A stretch of 64,000 nucleotides of DNA from Orientallactaga sibirica (taxonomy: Eukaryota > Chordata > Mammalia > Rodentia > Dipodidae). The stretch lies in contig JAEOAD010000055.1 in the NCBI GenBank assembly GCA_036365145.1, forward strand, positions 1 through 64,000, given 5' to 3'. A program made the translations under genes and the position numbers. Position 1 is the stretch's first letter. Every line of letters begins with the position of its first letter. Below the pieces are notes generated by a model that had not been told where the DNA came from, made no database searches, and saw only the letters and a program-made list of their open reading frames with translations. This document shows positions 22,716 through 33,410 of this stretch, one piece after another.

Positions 22716-23190
22716 GGCCAACTGCAAATTGTTTAGGAACATCTCCCATCTTCCCCCTAACCACTCAGAGCTCTTCCACATCTTAGGATGGCCTTGCTAA
22801 CCCTGCCTTACGGCTTTTGCCTTGTCCCAACTCTGTCCATCCAGGATGCTGCCTCTCAAAAACCCTCTCACTGACCTATTTCCTCCAGCTAGGACCTACC
22901 TCTTAAAGTTTCCAGAACTTCTCAAAGCAGCACCACCACCTGGGGACCAATCTTAGAGCGACACCTCATATGCAAGCCAGAACAGATACCCTGCAACCTG
23001 GAATGTCACAAGACTCTCTGATGGGAACTCTAAACTCTCTACCCTTTCTGAATCTGAAGCCAAGGCCTCTCCGGAACCTCCCATCTCACACCCCCTGCCA
23101 CCTGTCACTCCCAGAAATGCACCTGCAGGAAGCCCCACAGTTCAGACAGCAGCGGCTCTGGTGGTGGACAAAGTCTCTCGTGTCTTTTTT
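22716..23190. other. intergenic stretch without assigned features
   Basis: No convincing feature. A 75-codon frame at 22970 is unremarkable. Confidence 0.4.
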
Positions 23191-23194
23191 CATC

Positions 23195-23350
23195 TAATCC
23201 TCAGAGTAGCCTGCAGAAGATTTATCATTGTTCCTCTTTTACAGATGAGGAAACTGAGGCACAAACTGAACAAGTCCCTGAGCAGGACTTGAACTAGGTC
23301 TGCCTGATGCCGTAGTCCATGGAGTTGACCACCACACTCTGCCCAAGCGC
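23195..23350 (+). mobile_element. MIR SINE
   Basis: Contains the MIR core TTTTACAGATGAGGAAACTG AGGCACA and following block CAGGACTTGAACTAGGTCTG. Confidence 0.75.
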
Positions 23351-23504
23351 TTTCCTTGGCGGGCTACCTGCCATCAGGAGGACCATGGGAAACACATCTA
23401 GTGACTAGAAGAATGTCATGGGAAACTATGAAAAGACTAAGAGATGAGACAAAACTGGGGCCTCTTTTGTGTTGTTGTTGTTGTTTGTTTTTTAATTCAT
23501 TGTT

Positions 23505-23687
23505 TTAAATGTTTTATTTATTTTATTTATTTGAGAGAGAGAGGAGAGCTGGGCATGGTAATACACACCTTTAATCCCAGCACTTGAAAGGCAAAAGTAG
23601 GAGGATCACCAGGAGTTCAAGGCCACCCTGAGACTACATAGTGAATTCCAGGTCAGCCTGGGCTAGAGTGAGACCCTACCTTGAGAC

Positions 23688-23758
<71 letters not shown>

Positions 23759-23848
23759 GAAAAGGAGTAAGGAAGGAAGGAAGGAAGGAAGGAAGGAAGG
23801 AAGGAAGGAAGGAAGGAAGGAAGGAAGGAAGGAAGGAAAGAAGAAAAA

Positions 23849-23892
<44 letters not shown>

Positions 23893-24200
23893 GAAAAGGA
23901 GGGAAGGAAGGAAGGAAGAAAGGAAAGAAGGAAGGAAGGAAAGAAGAAAAAGAAAGGAAGAAAGAAGAAAAAGAAAGAAAGGAAGGAAGGAAGGAAGGAA
24001 GGAAGGAAGGAAGGAAGGAAGGAAGGAAGGAAGGAAGGGAAGGAAGGAAGAAACAATGGGCATGCCAGGGCCTTTACTGCCACAAATTCCAGGGCATGTA
24101 CTACCTTGTGCATCTGGTTTATGTGTGTACTGGAGAACCAAACCTGGGTCCTTAGGCTTCACAGGCAAGTGCCTCAACCAGTAAGTCACCCTCCAGCCCT
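23505..24200 (-). mobile_element. inverted SINE-T interrupted by a B1 with a giant tail
   Basis: SINE-T tail and GA block (about 23505-23544), then a plus-strand B1 (about 23547-23686), then an expanded purine tract, then the rest of the SINE-T body (about 24052-24200). Confidence 0.83.
23687..24051 (+). repeat. GAAA/GGAA purine tract, about 365 bp
   Basis: Blocks of (GAAA)n at 23689-23757 and about 23850-23890, (GGAA)n at about 23770-23837 and 23980-24045, with mixed units between. No pyrimidine interruptions except a T near 23769. It begins at the A-tail of the B1. The 145-201-codon frames over it, on both strands, are low-complexity artefacts. Confidence 0.95.
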
Positions 24201-24204
24201 GTTT

Positions 24205-24335
24205 GTTTGTTTTTGTGAAGAAGGGTCTAGCTCTTGCCCAGACTAACCTGGAATTTACTATGTAGCCTCAGGCCAGCCTCATACAGGGCTCTTCCTACCT
24301 CTGCTGGGATTAAAGCTTGTGCGCCACCAGCCCCG
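24205..24335 (-). mobile_element. B1 SINE, shortened
   Basis: TTTTTGTGAAGAAGGGTC to AAAGCTTGTGCGCCACC, with a deletion before the GCTGGGATTAAAG block. Confidence 0.72.
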
Positions 24336-24975
24336 CAGGCCTGTGTTCTCATCACTAGGAAGGACTAAGGAGTGAGAAGTCACAGAAGAGACGAAAGCAG
24401 GAGCAAGCTTTATTTAGGAGGACTTGCCCATTGGTGACATTTCAAATGGATTTGGTGACAATATAATAATTAATCAGGTCAGTTTTCCACCCCCGGTTAT
24501 AAAGAAAACAGTCATTTTGCGTCCTGGAGCCTGTGGTGACCTGGTAGCTCCTTTGTTTTGATTGACAACACAGGTATGATTCCACTGTGAACGTGATTTC
24601 CTTTGGCAGGAGGACAACAGTTCATCATGCAGACATGCCTTGACTGAACAGACTATTATCTTGGGCTGAATGAGGTGACTCTTGTATGGCCACAAACACC
24701 ACTGAGACACTCCAAAGATACGCAGGCCAGCCCAGGTTCCTCGGTAGATACAATCGCTCAGATTAAATTTTTAATAATACTGACTAACATTTCATTTAAA
24801 CATGCAGTGACTTTTTGGCTGAGTGTGTGCTGTCTTATGATCTGTGTAGGTGATAAGGACAGAGAAAGAAACAAGACTTAGTCTCCTCACCTTCAAGGAA
24901 CTCAAGGTGGATTGAAGGACACGGGTGATCACAGACAGTAGAATCTATCCAAGAGAGCTGTGTCATCCAGGACTC
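24336..24975. other. intergenic stretch without assigned features
   Basis: No convincing feature. Confidence 0.4.
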
Positions 24976-24989
24976 TTAGTATTGCACTT

Positions 24990-25208
24990 TCTTTTATTAT
25001 TTTTTAAATTTTTATGTATTTATTACAGACAGAGAGAGGGAGAGAGAAAGCATGAGAATGGGTGCTCCAGGGCCTCTAGCCACTGCAAATGAACTACAGA
25101 TGTATGCGCCACCTTGTGCATCTGGCTTATATGGGACCTGGAGAATTGGACCGGGATCCTTAGGCTTTGCAGGCAAATGCCTTAACTGCTAAGCCATCTC
25201 TCCAGCCC
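24990..25208 (-). mobile_element. SINE-T with target duplication
   Basis: TTAGTATTGCACTT (24976-24989) and TAGTATTGCATTT (25209-25221) flank it. Confidence 0.9.
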
Positions 25209-25221
25209 TAGTATTGCATTT

Positions 25222-25449
25222 GCTGTACAGGTTGTGCACACTTACTGTACTGTACACAAAAGACAATGGGGCTAGGGACATGACCAGGCACCTCACCCTG
25301 GGGATTGTCCAGTTGAAATGACATCAGAAACTCTTCCAAGGGTGTACCCAGACACCTTCACCCCAGCCGCTTTCTAGATGATTCTATCTGACTTCATGCA
25401 GCCATCAGTGTCTGTGATGTAGCTCTACTTCCACATCTATCCTGGGTGC
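25222..25449. other. intergenic stretch without assigned features
   Basis: No convincing feature. Confidence 0.4.
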
Positions 25450-25640
25450 CTTCTTTTTTTAAAAAATAAAAGTTTGTAATTTTATTTTTATTGATTTTTA
25501 TTATTAGAGTGAGAGAGAGAATAGACACACCAGGGCCTCTAGCCACTGCAAATGAACTCCAAACACATGTGCCACCTTGTGCATTTGGCTTACGTGGGTT
25601 CTGGGGAGTCAAACCTGGGTCCTCTGGTTCCCAGAGCTTC
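25450..25640 (-). mobile_element. SINE-T lacking its head
   Basis: Inverted copy that stops after GAGTCAAACCTGGGTCCTCTGG. The tRNA-like head is missing. Confidence 0.78.
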
Positions 25641-26427
25641 CTTAGATAAGTCCCCCCTCTGAGAGAGAACACTCGGCCTAGGGGAAAGGCTCACCCTGGG
25701 GGAAGGATTTCCTCCTTCAGTTAATCCTTCCTGGAAGCAACCTCAGAGACCCACTCACGAGGAATACCTGTGGATTCCTAACCAGATCAAGTTGGCAACA
25801 AAACTCAACCATCACGCCTGCGAAATAGTATTCCTTTATACATGTATCACGGGGAAAAAAATCTATGTATACCCACACATGCATATGCCCATATTGCTCA
25901 TCAACATGCCACATACTCGCTCAACATTCTCGTTCTTGCAGTCCTGAATTATATGCATACCCCGGAATGGCACTGAAGGTCATAAGCATACACATGCATA
26001 TTCATATATCTAATTTACATAACTTCTGCCAGGTTGGTGTCCTGAAGATCTGCATTAGTCAACACTCCTGTGGACAATGTCGAAGTTCCACTTTCCCACA
26101 TCTCACTGACAGATGATGTCACCTGGTGTGAAGGGGTGTGTGGCTTCCCTTTCTGTTTCTCTGGGAACCAATGAGCTTGAGCAGCTTAACCAAATCCTTT
26201 GCACTTCTTCTTCTATAAATAGCATAGTCTGATGATTTCATTTCATTGTTTGTTTGTTTGTATTTTCTGTTGAGCTCTTGTTTTCTCCTGGTCGGCTTGC
26301 AATAATTTCTCCTATTTTCCCTATATTAGCATCTTGTCAATCTGAAACGATGCAAATAACTTCTCCCATTCTATCAGCTATTAACTTTAGCCATGATATG
26401 TTTTCACTAAACAGAAATTCACAATTT

Positions 26428-26585
26428 CAAGCTGGGCATGGTGGCGCACACCTTTAATCCTAGCACCTGGGAGGCAGAGGTAGGAAGATTGCTGTGAGTT
26501 CGAGGCCACCCTGAGACTACATAGTGAATTCCAGGTCAGCTTGAACTAGAGTGAGACCCTACCTCAAAAAACGAAAAATCAAAAA
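26428..26585 (+). mobile_element. B1 SINE
   Basis: Full copy with an A-rich AAATAAATAAATAAATT tail. CACAATTTCAA precedes it and CACAATTTCAA follows (about 26600), a clean target duplication. Confidence 0.9.
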
Positions 26586-26694
26586 TAAATAAATAAATTC
26601 ACAATTTCAATGTAATTGAATTCACAAATTGTTTTTCTTACAATATGTCCTCCATGTACACAGAACTATTCCAATTTTCTTCTGTTTGTTTTCT

Positions 26695-26840
26695 GTTGTT
26701 GTTTGGGTTTGGTTTTTGAGATAGGGTTTCACATAGCCTAGGTAGGAATTTCCCACGTAGCTGAAGCTGGTCTTGAACTCCAGATTCTCTTGTCTCCCCA
26801 TCTTGAGTGCTGGGACAACAGTGTTCATGTCACACATGGC
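26695..26840 (-). mobile_element. B1-related SINE, diverged
   Basis: GTTTTTGAGATAGGGTTTCAC to GTGCTGGGACAACAGTG. Confidence 0.6.
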
Positions 26841-27029
26841 TACATTTTCTTTGCTTAGCTTTATAAACGTGACCTTTCACATTTAATCTATATCGACCAG
26901 CATTCACCTGTGTGCATGGTGTTAAGTAGGGATCCAATTTCTTTTTCTCCATATCACATGCAAGTTCCCCAACAGTCACATATTCCCCTAGATTTGGTCC
27001 CATTTTTCTTTCTTTTTTTTTGGAAGTTG

Positions 27030-27400
27030 CCATTTATTATTATTATTATTAACAACAGAGTTTGTGTGGATACATCATGTATTGGTACCCTCTTTTCCCT
27101 CATCCCTACCTCCATTCTGCTGGGGCCTCTCCTCAGTGGGGTTGCAGGTATTCCCTATGGGGTTGGGCGTTATGTGTTGAGGGAGCAGCAGTTATTTTTG
27201 AGGGAATTCCTCTGGGCATGATGTCTCAACGTGTAGCTCTTACAATCTTTCTGCCCTCTCTTCAACAAAAATTCCTGAGCCATGGTGGGTGAGTTTTAAG
27301 TCTACTTCAGTGATGAGCTCTTAGGAGCCTCTGGTTGGCCTCATTTTTCTTGTGGGGCAGCATGGAGCTCTTCACTGAGCACTCTGTTCTGTTCCTCCGG
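27030..27400 (-). mobile_element. fragment related to the L1-type 3' region
   Basis: TATTATTATTATTAACAAC start, and GCTCTTACAATCTTTCTGCC (about 27235) shared with 19950. Diverged and partial. Confidence 0.45.
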
Positions 27401-27484
27401 CCTAGTAATCTGTTTTACATTGATACCACTTAAAACTATAACTCTCTTTACTTTCACTCTTCAAACTTGCTTTGATAGTCACAG

Positions 27485-27713
27485 AATGTGCGTTTTCTTT
27501 ACTTCAATTTTGAGACAGAGAGGGAGAGATAAAATGGGTGTGCCAGGGCCTTCAGCCACTGAGAACAAACTCCAGACACATGTTCCTTGTGGCGCATGTG
27601 CAATATTGCGTGTTTGCATCACTGTGCATCTGGCTGTGTGGGACCTGGAGATTTGAACATGAGTTCTTAGGCTTTGCAGGCAAGCACTTTAACTGCTAAG
27701 CCATCTCTCCAGC
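27485..27713 (-). mobile_element. SINE-T variant with internal insertion
   Basis: Body carries an extra block (CTTGTGGCGCATGTGCAATATTGCGTGTTTGCATCA type) also seen in the copies at about 31055-31333 and 50896-51112, so this is a SINE-T subfamily. Confidence 0.82.
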
Positions 27714-27799
27714 CTGAATTGTCTTTTTAAAAAAATATTTATTTATTTATTTATTTATTTATTTTAGCTAAATTGAGCTTATTTATTTTTTGTCCTTTT

Positions 27800-28061
27800 T
27801 TAAAAAAAAAATTTATTGACAACTTCCTTAATTGTAGACAATATCCCATGATACTTCTCTCCCTCCCCCTTTCCCCTTTGAAACCTCACTCTCCATCATA
27901 TCTACTCCCGTCTCAACCAGTCTCTCTTTTATTTTGATGTCATGATTTTTTCCTCCTTTAAGGATGGTCTTGTGTAGGTAGTGTCAGGCACTGTGAGGTC
28001 ATGGATATCCAGACCATTTTGTTTCTGGAGGAGCACGTTGTAAGGAGTCCTACTCTTCCTT
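27800..28061 (-). mobile_element. L1-type 3' fragment carrying the empty LTR site
   Basis: Aligns by eye to 19350-19589 (for example TCTCTCTTTTATTTTGATGTCATGAT in both). It continues GGAGTCCTACTCTTCCTTTGGCTCT without the LTR present at 19590-19929. Confidence 0.75.
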
Positions 28062-28275
28062 TGGCTCTCACATAAATATTTATTTATTTGCAAGCAGAGA
28101 GAGAGAGAAAGAAGAGATACAGACAGACAGAATGGGTGTGCCAGGGCCTCCAGCCACTGCAAATGTACTCCAGGGGCATGCACCACTTTGTGCATCTGGC
28201 TTTATGTGAGTACTGGGGAATTAGTCCTTAGGCTTTGTAGGCAAGTACCTTAATTGCTGAGCCATCTCTCCAGCC
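28062..28275 (-). mobile_element. SINE-T
   Basis: Inverted copy inserted right after GGCTCTCACA of the L1-type fragment. Confidence 0.87.
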
Positions 28276-28529
28276 CCAAATTTGCTTTTTCTATATATAT
28301 TTTCTAGGTGTTTATTGAATGGCTCAAGAAAGCCAACAGGAATCTGCATAAGTGTTGTGTTGAATACCTCGATTACTTTTGGGAGGAGTTGATGTCTAAT
28401 AATATAGTTATCCCATCCAGAACATTGATTATTTCTCAGTTATCTGGACAATCTCTTATGGTTTCCATTAGAATTTCAGGTTTTGTCCTAGAAGCAGCAT
28501 GTGTAGTCTTACTTCTAAGATGCCTTATA

Positions 28530-28680
28530 GGGGCCAGGTATGGTGATGCACACCTAGAATCCCAGCACTGAGGAGGCTGAGGTAGGAGGATAGCCATGAG
28601 TCTGAGGCCAATCTGGGCTACAGAGTGAGTTCTATATCAGCCTGGACTAAAATGAGACCCTGCCTCATCACCACACCTTG
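28530..28680 (+). mobile_element. B1 SINE, diverged
   Basis: GGGGCCAGGTATGGTGATGCACACC through GAGACCCTGCCTCA. Confidence 0.75.
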
Positions 28681-28690
28681 TTTTAAAGTC

Positions 28691-28748
28691 ATGTATGTAT
28701 GTATGTATGTATGTATGTATGTATGTATGTATGTATGTATGTATGTAT
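28691..28748 (+). repeat. (ATGT)n microsatellite
   Basis: About 14 perfect tetramer units; the YVCM-type frame over it is an artefact. Confidence 0.97.
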
Positions 28749-28924
28749 TCCATCTCTTAATAATAATCTTTCAAAAACCAAACTTATGGCATTGGTAACC
28801 TTCTTTATTACTGTTGATATTCTCTACATTATTTATTTGTGCTTGTATTTATTATATTACTTCCTTCTTTTTGCTCAGCCTATTGAATCAAATGCTTAGC
28901 TTATTTATTTCATTCATTTTGTAA

Positions 28925-29125
28925 ACGTCTTTTAATTTTCTATTTATTTATTTTATTTGTTTGCAAGCAGAGAGAGAGTGAATGAGTATACCAGGGCCCC
29001 TAGCTGCTGCAAATGAACTCCAGATGCATGTACCACTTTGTATATTTGGCTTTATGTGGGTACTGGGGAATCAAACTCAGGTCCTTAGGTTTCTCAGGCA
29101 AGCACCTTAACTGCTGAGCCATCTC
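28925..29125 (-). mobile_element. SINE-T
   Basis: Inverted copy, moderately diverged. Confidence 0.85.
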
Positions 29126-29627
29126 TCTTCAACTCTTATTCATTCTTAGTTTTCTCTTTCCTAATAATTGACTTTAAAAATATAAATCTATGAGGTTTCT
29201 AAGGAGAAGAAAAGACTGCAGAGGACTTTGTTGGAACTGGGCTACTGGCATAAGGGGATGGCTACGTTCTGCTATCCAGGCCCAAAAAGTTTGATCAAGG
29301 TTAAATTTGTAATGGAAACTGATACTAAAAAAATATCCAGGACTGAGATTTTAAGATTTTAAGTTGAAAAACCTCAAGCAAGTTAAAGCAAGTTAAGACT
29401 GGTTTAGTTGCAGAGACAATATATATATATATATAAGGCAAAAGGCTGGTTTTATTGAAAAAATATATGACTGGTTAAAGCTGCTATTGTCAACGTTTAG
29501 CAATCTTAAGTGCTGTGGAAGGAAGGTGGCCTGACTTGATTTGCATTAAAACAATAGAGAGGATGCCTGAGGAAAGACTGTTAAAAATACAAATTCTTGG
29601 AAAGAGCTGACTGGAGAAGGAAATCTA
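29126..29627. other. AT-rich stretch, unassigned
   Basis: Contains an (AT)n run near 29421-29436. Possibly an old retroviral internal sequence inserted in the L1; not recognised. Confidence 0.35.
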
Positions 29628-29790
29628 ATGTCAGGCATGATAGCATATGCCTTTAATCCCAGCACTCAGGAGGTAGGAGGATCACTGAGGAGTTCAAGAG
29701 GGCAGCCTGATGGAGACTACTGATAGTTTGAATTCCAGGTCAGTCTCTGGGACTCTGCCCAGCTAGAGCAAGACCCTGCCTCAAAAAGTG
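29628..29790 (+). mobile_element. B1 SINE with small internal insertions
   Basis: CAGGCATGATAGCATATGCC through AGACCCTGCCTCAAAAAG. The middle has extra bases (GGGCAGCCTGATGGAGACTACTGATAG). Confidence 0.75.
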
Positions 29791-29799
29791 TATATGGTG

Positions 29800-30100
29800 G
29801 CTGGGGCTGGAAAGATAAAATGCTTAGCAGTTATATGTTGAAAGTATTTAACTTGTTTGATTTTACCTGCAAAACCAGGAGCTAAAAGGATCCCAGTTCA
29901 GTGTTTTACTACTTATAGTTTTCTCCAGGACCCTGGGGCTGGTCTTAAGGTGTTAAATTCCAGATGAATAAGGGGGGTGCATGCATTTTGGCTGTAGTTT
30001 TGGCCCTGGCTTTTGCTCTCTTGCCCATTCTGCCATTATAGAACTCTCTCTCTCTCTCTCTGAAAGTTCATCTCTTTCTTAAATAAATAAATGAATAAGA
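29800..30100 (+). mobile_element. highly rearranged SINE-T
   Basis: Head GGGGCTGGAAAGATAAAATGC, B-box-like CAGTTCAGTG, (TC)n and an AATAAATAAATGA tail are in the right order. The body is stretched to about 300 bp by several short insertions. Confidence 0.6.
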
Positions 30101-30450
30101 TATTTTTAAGTGTATATCTATTTATTAACACATGTATTAAATATATTAAATGTATATGCATATATAAATTTTTTAAACACATTGCAGAAGAGGACAGGAA
30201 ATAATGTAAGAGCTAGAGGATGGAGCAAAGCGTTGTGAAACACCACCTTCCAGACATGATGAGGCCATTGCCTTCATGACCTCACAGCGATTATTTCTGC
30301 ACAGTATTGGGCCCATAAACATTCTGCTGTGAGTAGTGGAGGAGGGCATGAGCGCTTCATCCCTCCCTGAGGCAGTATTAGCTGTTAATACTTGCTACGG
30401 AGCAGGAGAAATTTTTCTTCAGTTGTACAGACACTAGGAAATTACATATG
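30101..30450. repeat. probable old interspersed repeat, unassigned
   Basis: Block AAAGCGTTGTGAAACACCACCTTCC...GGGCCCATAAACATTCTG looks like a dispersed rodent repeat. Family not assigned. Confidence 0.35.
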
Positions 30451-31054
30451 TGCTGGTAAATATATTTTTCATCTATTTCTCATATATTTCACCAAATACT
30501 GCTTTGGCCATTTCACAAATGTTCATATATGGTAAAAAAAAATTATAATCTAGTCCTAAGAACTTCATAATTTCCTTTACACTTTTCTTTTAAACCCATG
30601 GAATATTAAGTCATATGCTACTAAGTTTCTAGACACATGGGAATGTAATCCTTATTTCATTATTGACTATTAGTATCTACACGTACTGTATTGTGGTCAG
30701 AAAACATGGTGGCACATTCATCCTTTCTGGGCCCCTGTGTGGCCACATAGATGGTCTGTAGGTCTATGTTTCAGGTATTCTGCATGTGGGAAAGAAGACC
30801 CGTCCTCTCCTTCCTGTGTGGAAGTGTGGAGGATTAGGCATACCATCTTGCACTGCACCATCTTGCATTCTAGCCAGCAGCAGATGCTGTTGAAAACTCT
30901 GGGGATAACTTTTCAGTTTTCTTTTTAGATGATCTGCCCTGTTGGAATTTTCTTTTTGTATTGGTGTCAAATTTAGGAAACAACATATCTGGTTGTAATT
31001 TGTTTTCTTCCCTCCCCAAGGGATACTCTCTGCTTTTCATCTTAAATCTTTTTT

Positions 31055-31786
31055 TTTTTTTTTTTTTTTTTTTTTTGAGAGAGACAGAGAGAGAGAGAGA
31101 GAAAGAGACGGAGAGGAAGACAGATAGAGATGGACGTGCCAGCAGCCTCTCAGCTGCTGAGAACAAAATCCAGATGCATGCTCCCCCTCGTGGTCAAGTG
31201 CAGCATTGCGTCCTTGCGTCACTTTGCATCTGGCTAAACGTGGGACCTGGAGATTGGAACCGCTGGAGATTTGAACCGGCATTCTTAGGCTTAGGAGGCA
31301 GGCGCCTTAACTGCTAAGCCATCTCTCCTGCCCCAATCTTTCCATTTTTTAAAAAAATATTTTTTATTTTTATTTATTTGAGAGTGATAGAGAGCGAGAA
31401 AAAGAGGCAGAGAGAAAGAGAATGGGTGCACCAGGGCTTCCAGCCACTGCAAACAAACTCCAGATGCATGCTCCACCTTGTGCATCTGGCTTACATGGGT
31501 CCTGGGGAATTGAGCCTCAAACCAGGGTCCTTAGGCTTCACAGGCAAGCACTTAACCACTAAGCCATCTCTCCAGCCCTAAAAATATTTTTATTTGTTTG
31601 AAAGCAGAGAGAGAGATAGAAGAGAGACAGAATGGGTGAGCCAAGGCATCCAGCCTCTGCAAATGAATTCCAGATGCACATACCACCCATGTGCATCAAG
31701 CGTTACATGGGTACTGGGGAATTGAACCTGGTCTGTTAACTGTGCAGGTAAGTGCTTTCTTTAACCACTAAACCATTTCTCCAGCC
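31055..31786 (-). mobile_element. three inverted SINE-T copies in a row
   Basis: Copies at about 31055-31333 (long subfamily with CTCGTGGTCAAGTGCAGC insertion), 31348-31577 and 31580-31786. TCTTTCCATTTTT at about 31337 and 31788 brackets the last two. Confidence 0.85.
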
Positions 31787-31804
31787 CTCTTTCCATTTTT
31801 AATA

Positions 31805-31960
31805 CAGTTTTTTTTTTTTTTGAGGTAGGGTCTCACTCTAGCTCAGGCTGACCTGGAATTCACTATGTAGTCTCAGGGTGGCCTCCAACTCATGGCGATC
31901 CTCCTACCTCTGCCTCCCAAGTGTGGGGATTAAAGGTGTGCGCCACCACACCCAGCTTTA
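31805..31960 (-). mobile_element. B1 SINE
   Basis: Near-consensus inverted copy; TTTAATACAG occurs before and after (about 31798 and 31957) as target duplication. Confidence 0.9.
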
Positions 31961-32110
31961 ATACAGTGTATATGTATGCACTCTTTTTTTTTCTCTTGTT
32001 CAATAAATGTTTATTGCTTTTTCACTTATTCTATTTACATACAACATGGAGTCCTTGGCCTCATGATGCAAAAGCAGTGCTGTAGTCCAGCAGTGTGGGC
32101 AATGTATGTA
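31961..32110. other. short intergenic stretch
   Basis: No convincing feature. Confidence 0.4.
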
Positions 32111-32309
32111 CTCTTTTAAAAAATATTTTATTTTTATTTATCAGAGAGAGAGAGAGAGAATGGGCACACTAGGGCCTCCAGCTGCTGCAAATGAATTCCA
32201 GATGCATACACCACCTTCTGCAGCTAGCTTACATGGGTCCTGGGGGATAGAATCTGGGTCTTTTGGCTTTGCAGGCAAGCCCCTTAACTGCTAAGCCATC
32301 TCTCCAGCC
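32111..32309 (-). mobile_element. SINE-T
   Basis: Inverted copy, T-rich tail left. Confidence 0.88.
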
Positions 32310-32430
32310 CTTTATCTATTCTTTAAAAAAAATTTTTTTTGTGATAATATCATGCTATATAGCACCTCAGTCTCCCAAGTACTGGGATTACAGACATGAG
32401 CCCAGCGTCTGACTCCAAAGTCTACTCTTT

Positions 32431-32890
32431 GTTTAAATATATATTTGTAAGGATGAAGGGAGGGAGAGAAGGAGAGGAGAAAGAGAAATAGATTGGGTGT
32501 GCCAGGACCTCTTGCCACTGCAAACAAGCTCCAAATGTATGTGCCACTTTGTGCATCTGGCATTAAGTGGGTACTGGGGGATTGAACTCAGGCCAGCAGG
32601 CTTTCCAAGCAAGGACTTTAACTGCTGAGTCATTTCCCCAACCCTAAAGTCCATGCTTTCTCTATTTATTTATTTGTTTGTTTGTTTATCTATTTATTTA
32701 TTTATTTAAGAGAGAGAGAGGCAGGTAGAAAGAGAGAATGGGTGCACCAGGGCCTCTAGACACTGCAAACAAACTCCAGGCACATGCACCACCTTGTGCA
32801 TCTGGCTTTATGTGGATACTGGGGAATCGAACCTGGGTCCTTTGGCTTTGTAGGCAAGCGCCTGAACCACTAAACCATCTTTCCAGCCCT
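32431..32890 (-). mobile_element. two inverted SINE-T copies at one target site
   Basis: Copies at about 32431-32645 and 32662-32890. The target AAAGTCCATGCTTTCT occurs in three versions, at 32417 (AAAGTCTACTCTTT), 32646 and 32891, as expected after two successive insertions at the same place. Confidence 0.87.
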
Positions 32891-33034
32891 AAAGTCCACG
32901 CTTTCTACAAACATTTCCTCCTATGTTTTTGCCTCTTGTCTGGGCTGCTTGTTATCTGGGTGTTGGCATTTGTGCTCACATCCTCCACAACACTTGAATT
33001 TTCTCTTACATTTTTTCTTTCTCTTCTTTTTTAA

Positions 33035-33410
33035 ATTTGTTTTTGAGGTAGGGTTGCACTCTAGCCCAGGGTGGCCTGGAATTCACTATGTAGTTTCAGG
33101 TTGGCCTTGAACTTCTACCTGGGCCTCCCGAGTGCGGGGATTAAAGATGGGCGTCACCACTCCCATTTACATGACTTGTCTTTGTCAGTAGCTGGTGCAG
33201 CTGATCTTCAAAGTTCAGTTTCTTACTTTTTGCCTTTTTTTCCTTTCTTTTTTTTTTTTTAGTTTTTCGAGGTATGGTTTCACTCTATCCCAGGCTGACC
33301 TGGAATTCACTGTATAGTCTCAGGGTGGCTTCGAACTCATGACAATCCTCCTACCACTGCCTTCTGAGTGCTGGGATTAAAGGCATGTGCCACCAGCCCA
33401 GCTTCCTTTT
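33035..33410 (-). mobile_element. two inverted B1 copies
   Basis: About 33035-33170 (shortened in the middle) and 33255-33405 (full). Confidence 0.82.

Larger units (their letters stand above)
25800..31000 (-). mobile_element. old L1 on the minus strand, broken by later insertions
   Basis: Plus-strand order is 3' to 5' of an L1. 3' UTR-type blocks come first (GAAATAGTATTCCTTTATACATG at about 25825; GATGCAAATAACTTCTCCC at about 26350). Then comes a minus-strand ORF2 C-terminal remnant at 26830-27033 reading KKLDPYLTPCTQVNAGR, a recognisable L1 ORF2 motif. More ORF2-like antisense follows near 28310-28520 and 28750-28960, and the endonuclease-region block TTGTGGTCAGAAAACATG lies at about 30690. 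No intact ORF remains. B1, SINE-T and younger L1-3'-type repeats are inserted throughout. Confidence 0.65.

Noticed and set aside
23641..24246. 145-201-codon frames in the GAAA/GGAA tract
   Set aside because: Pure low-complexity (K/E/R or S/F/L) translation of a simple repeat.
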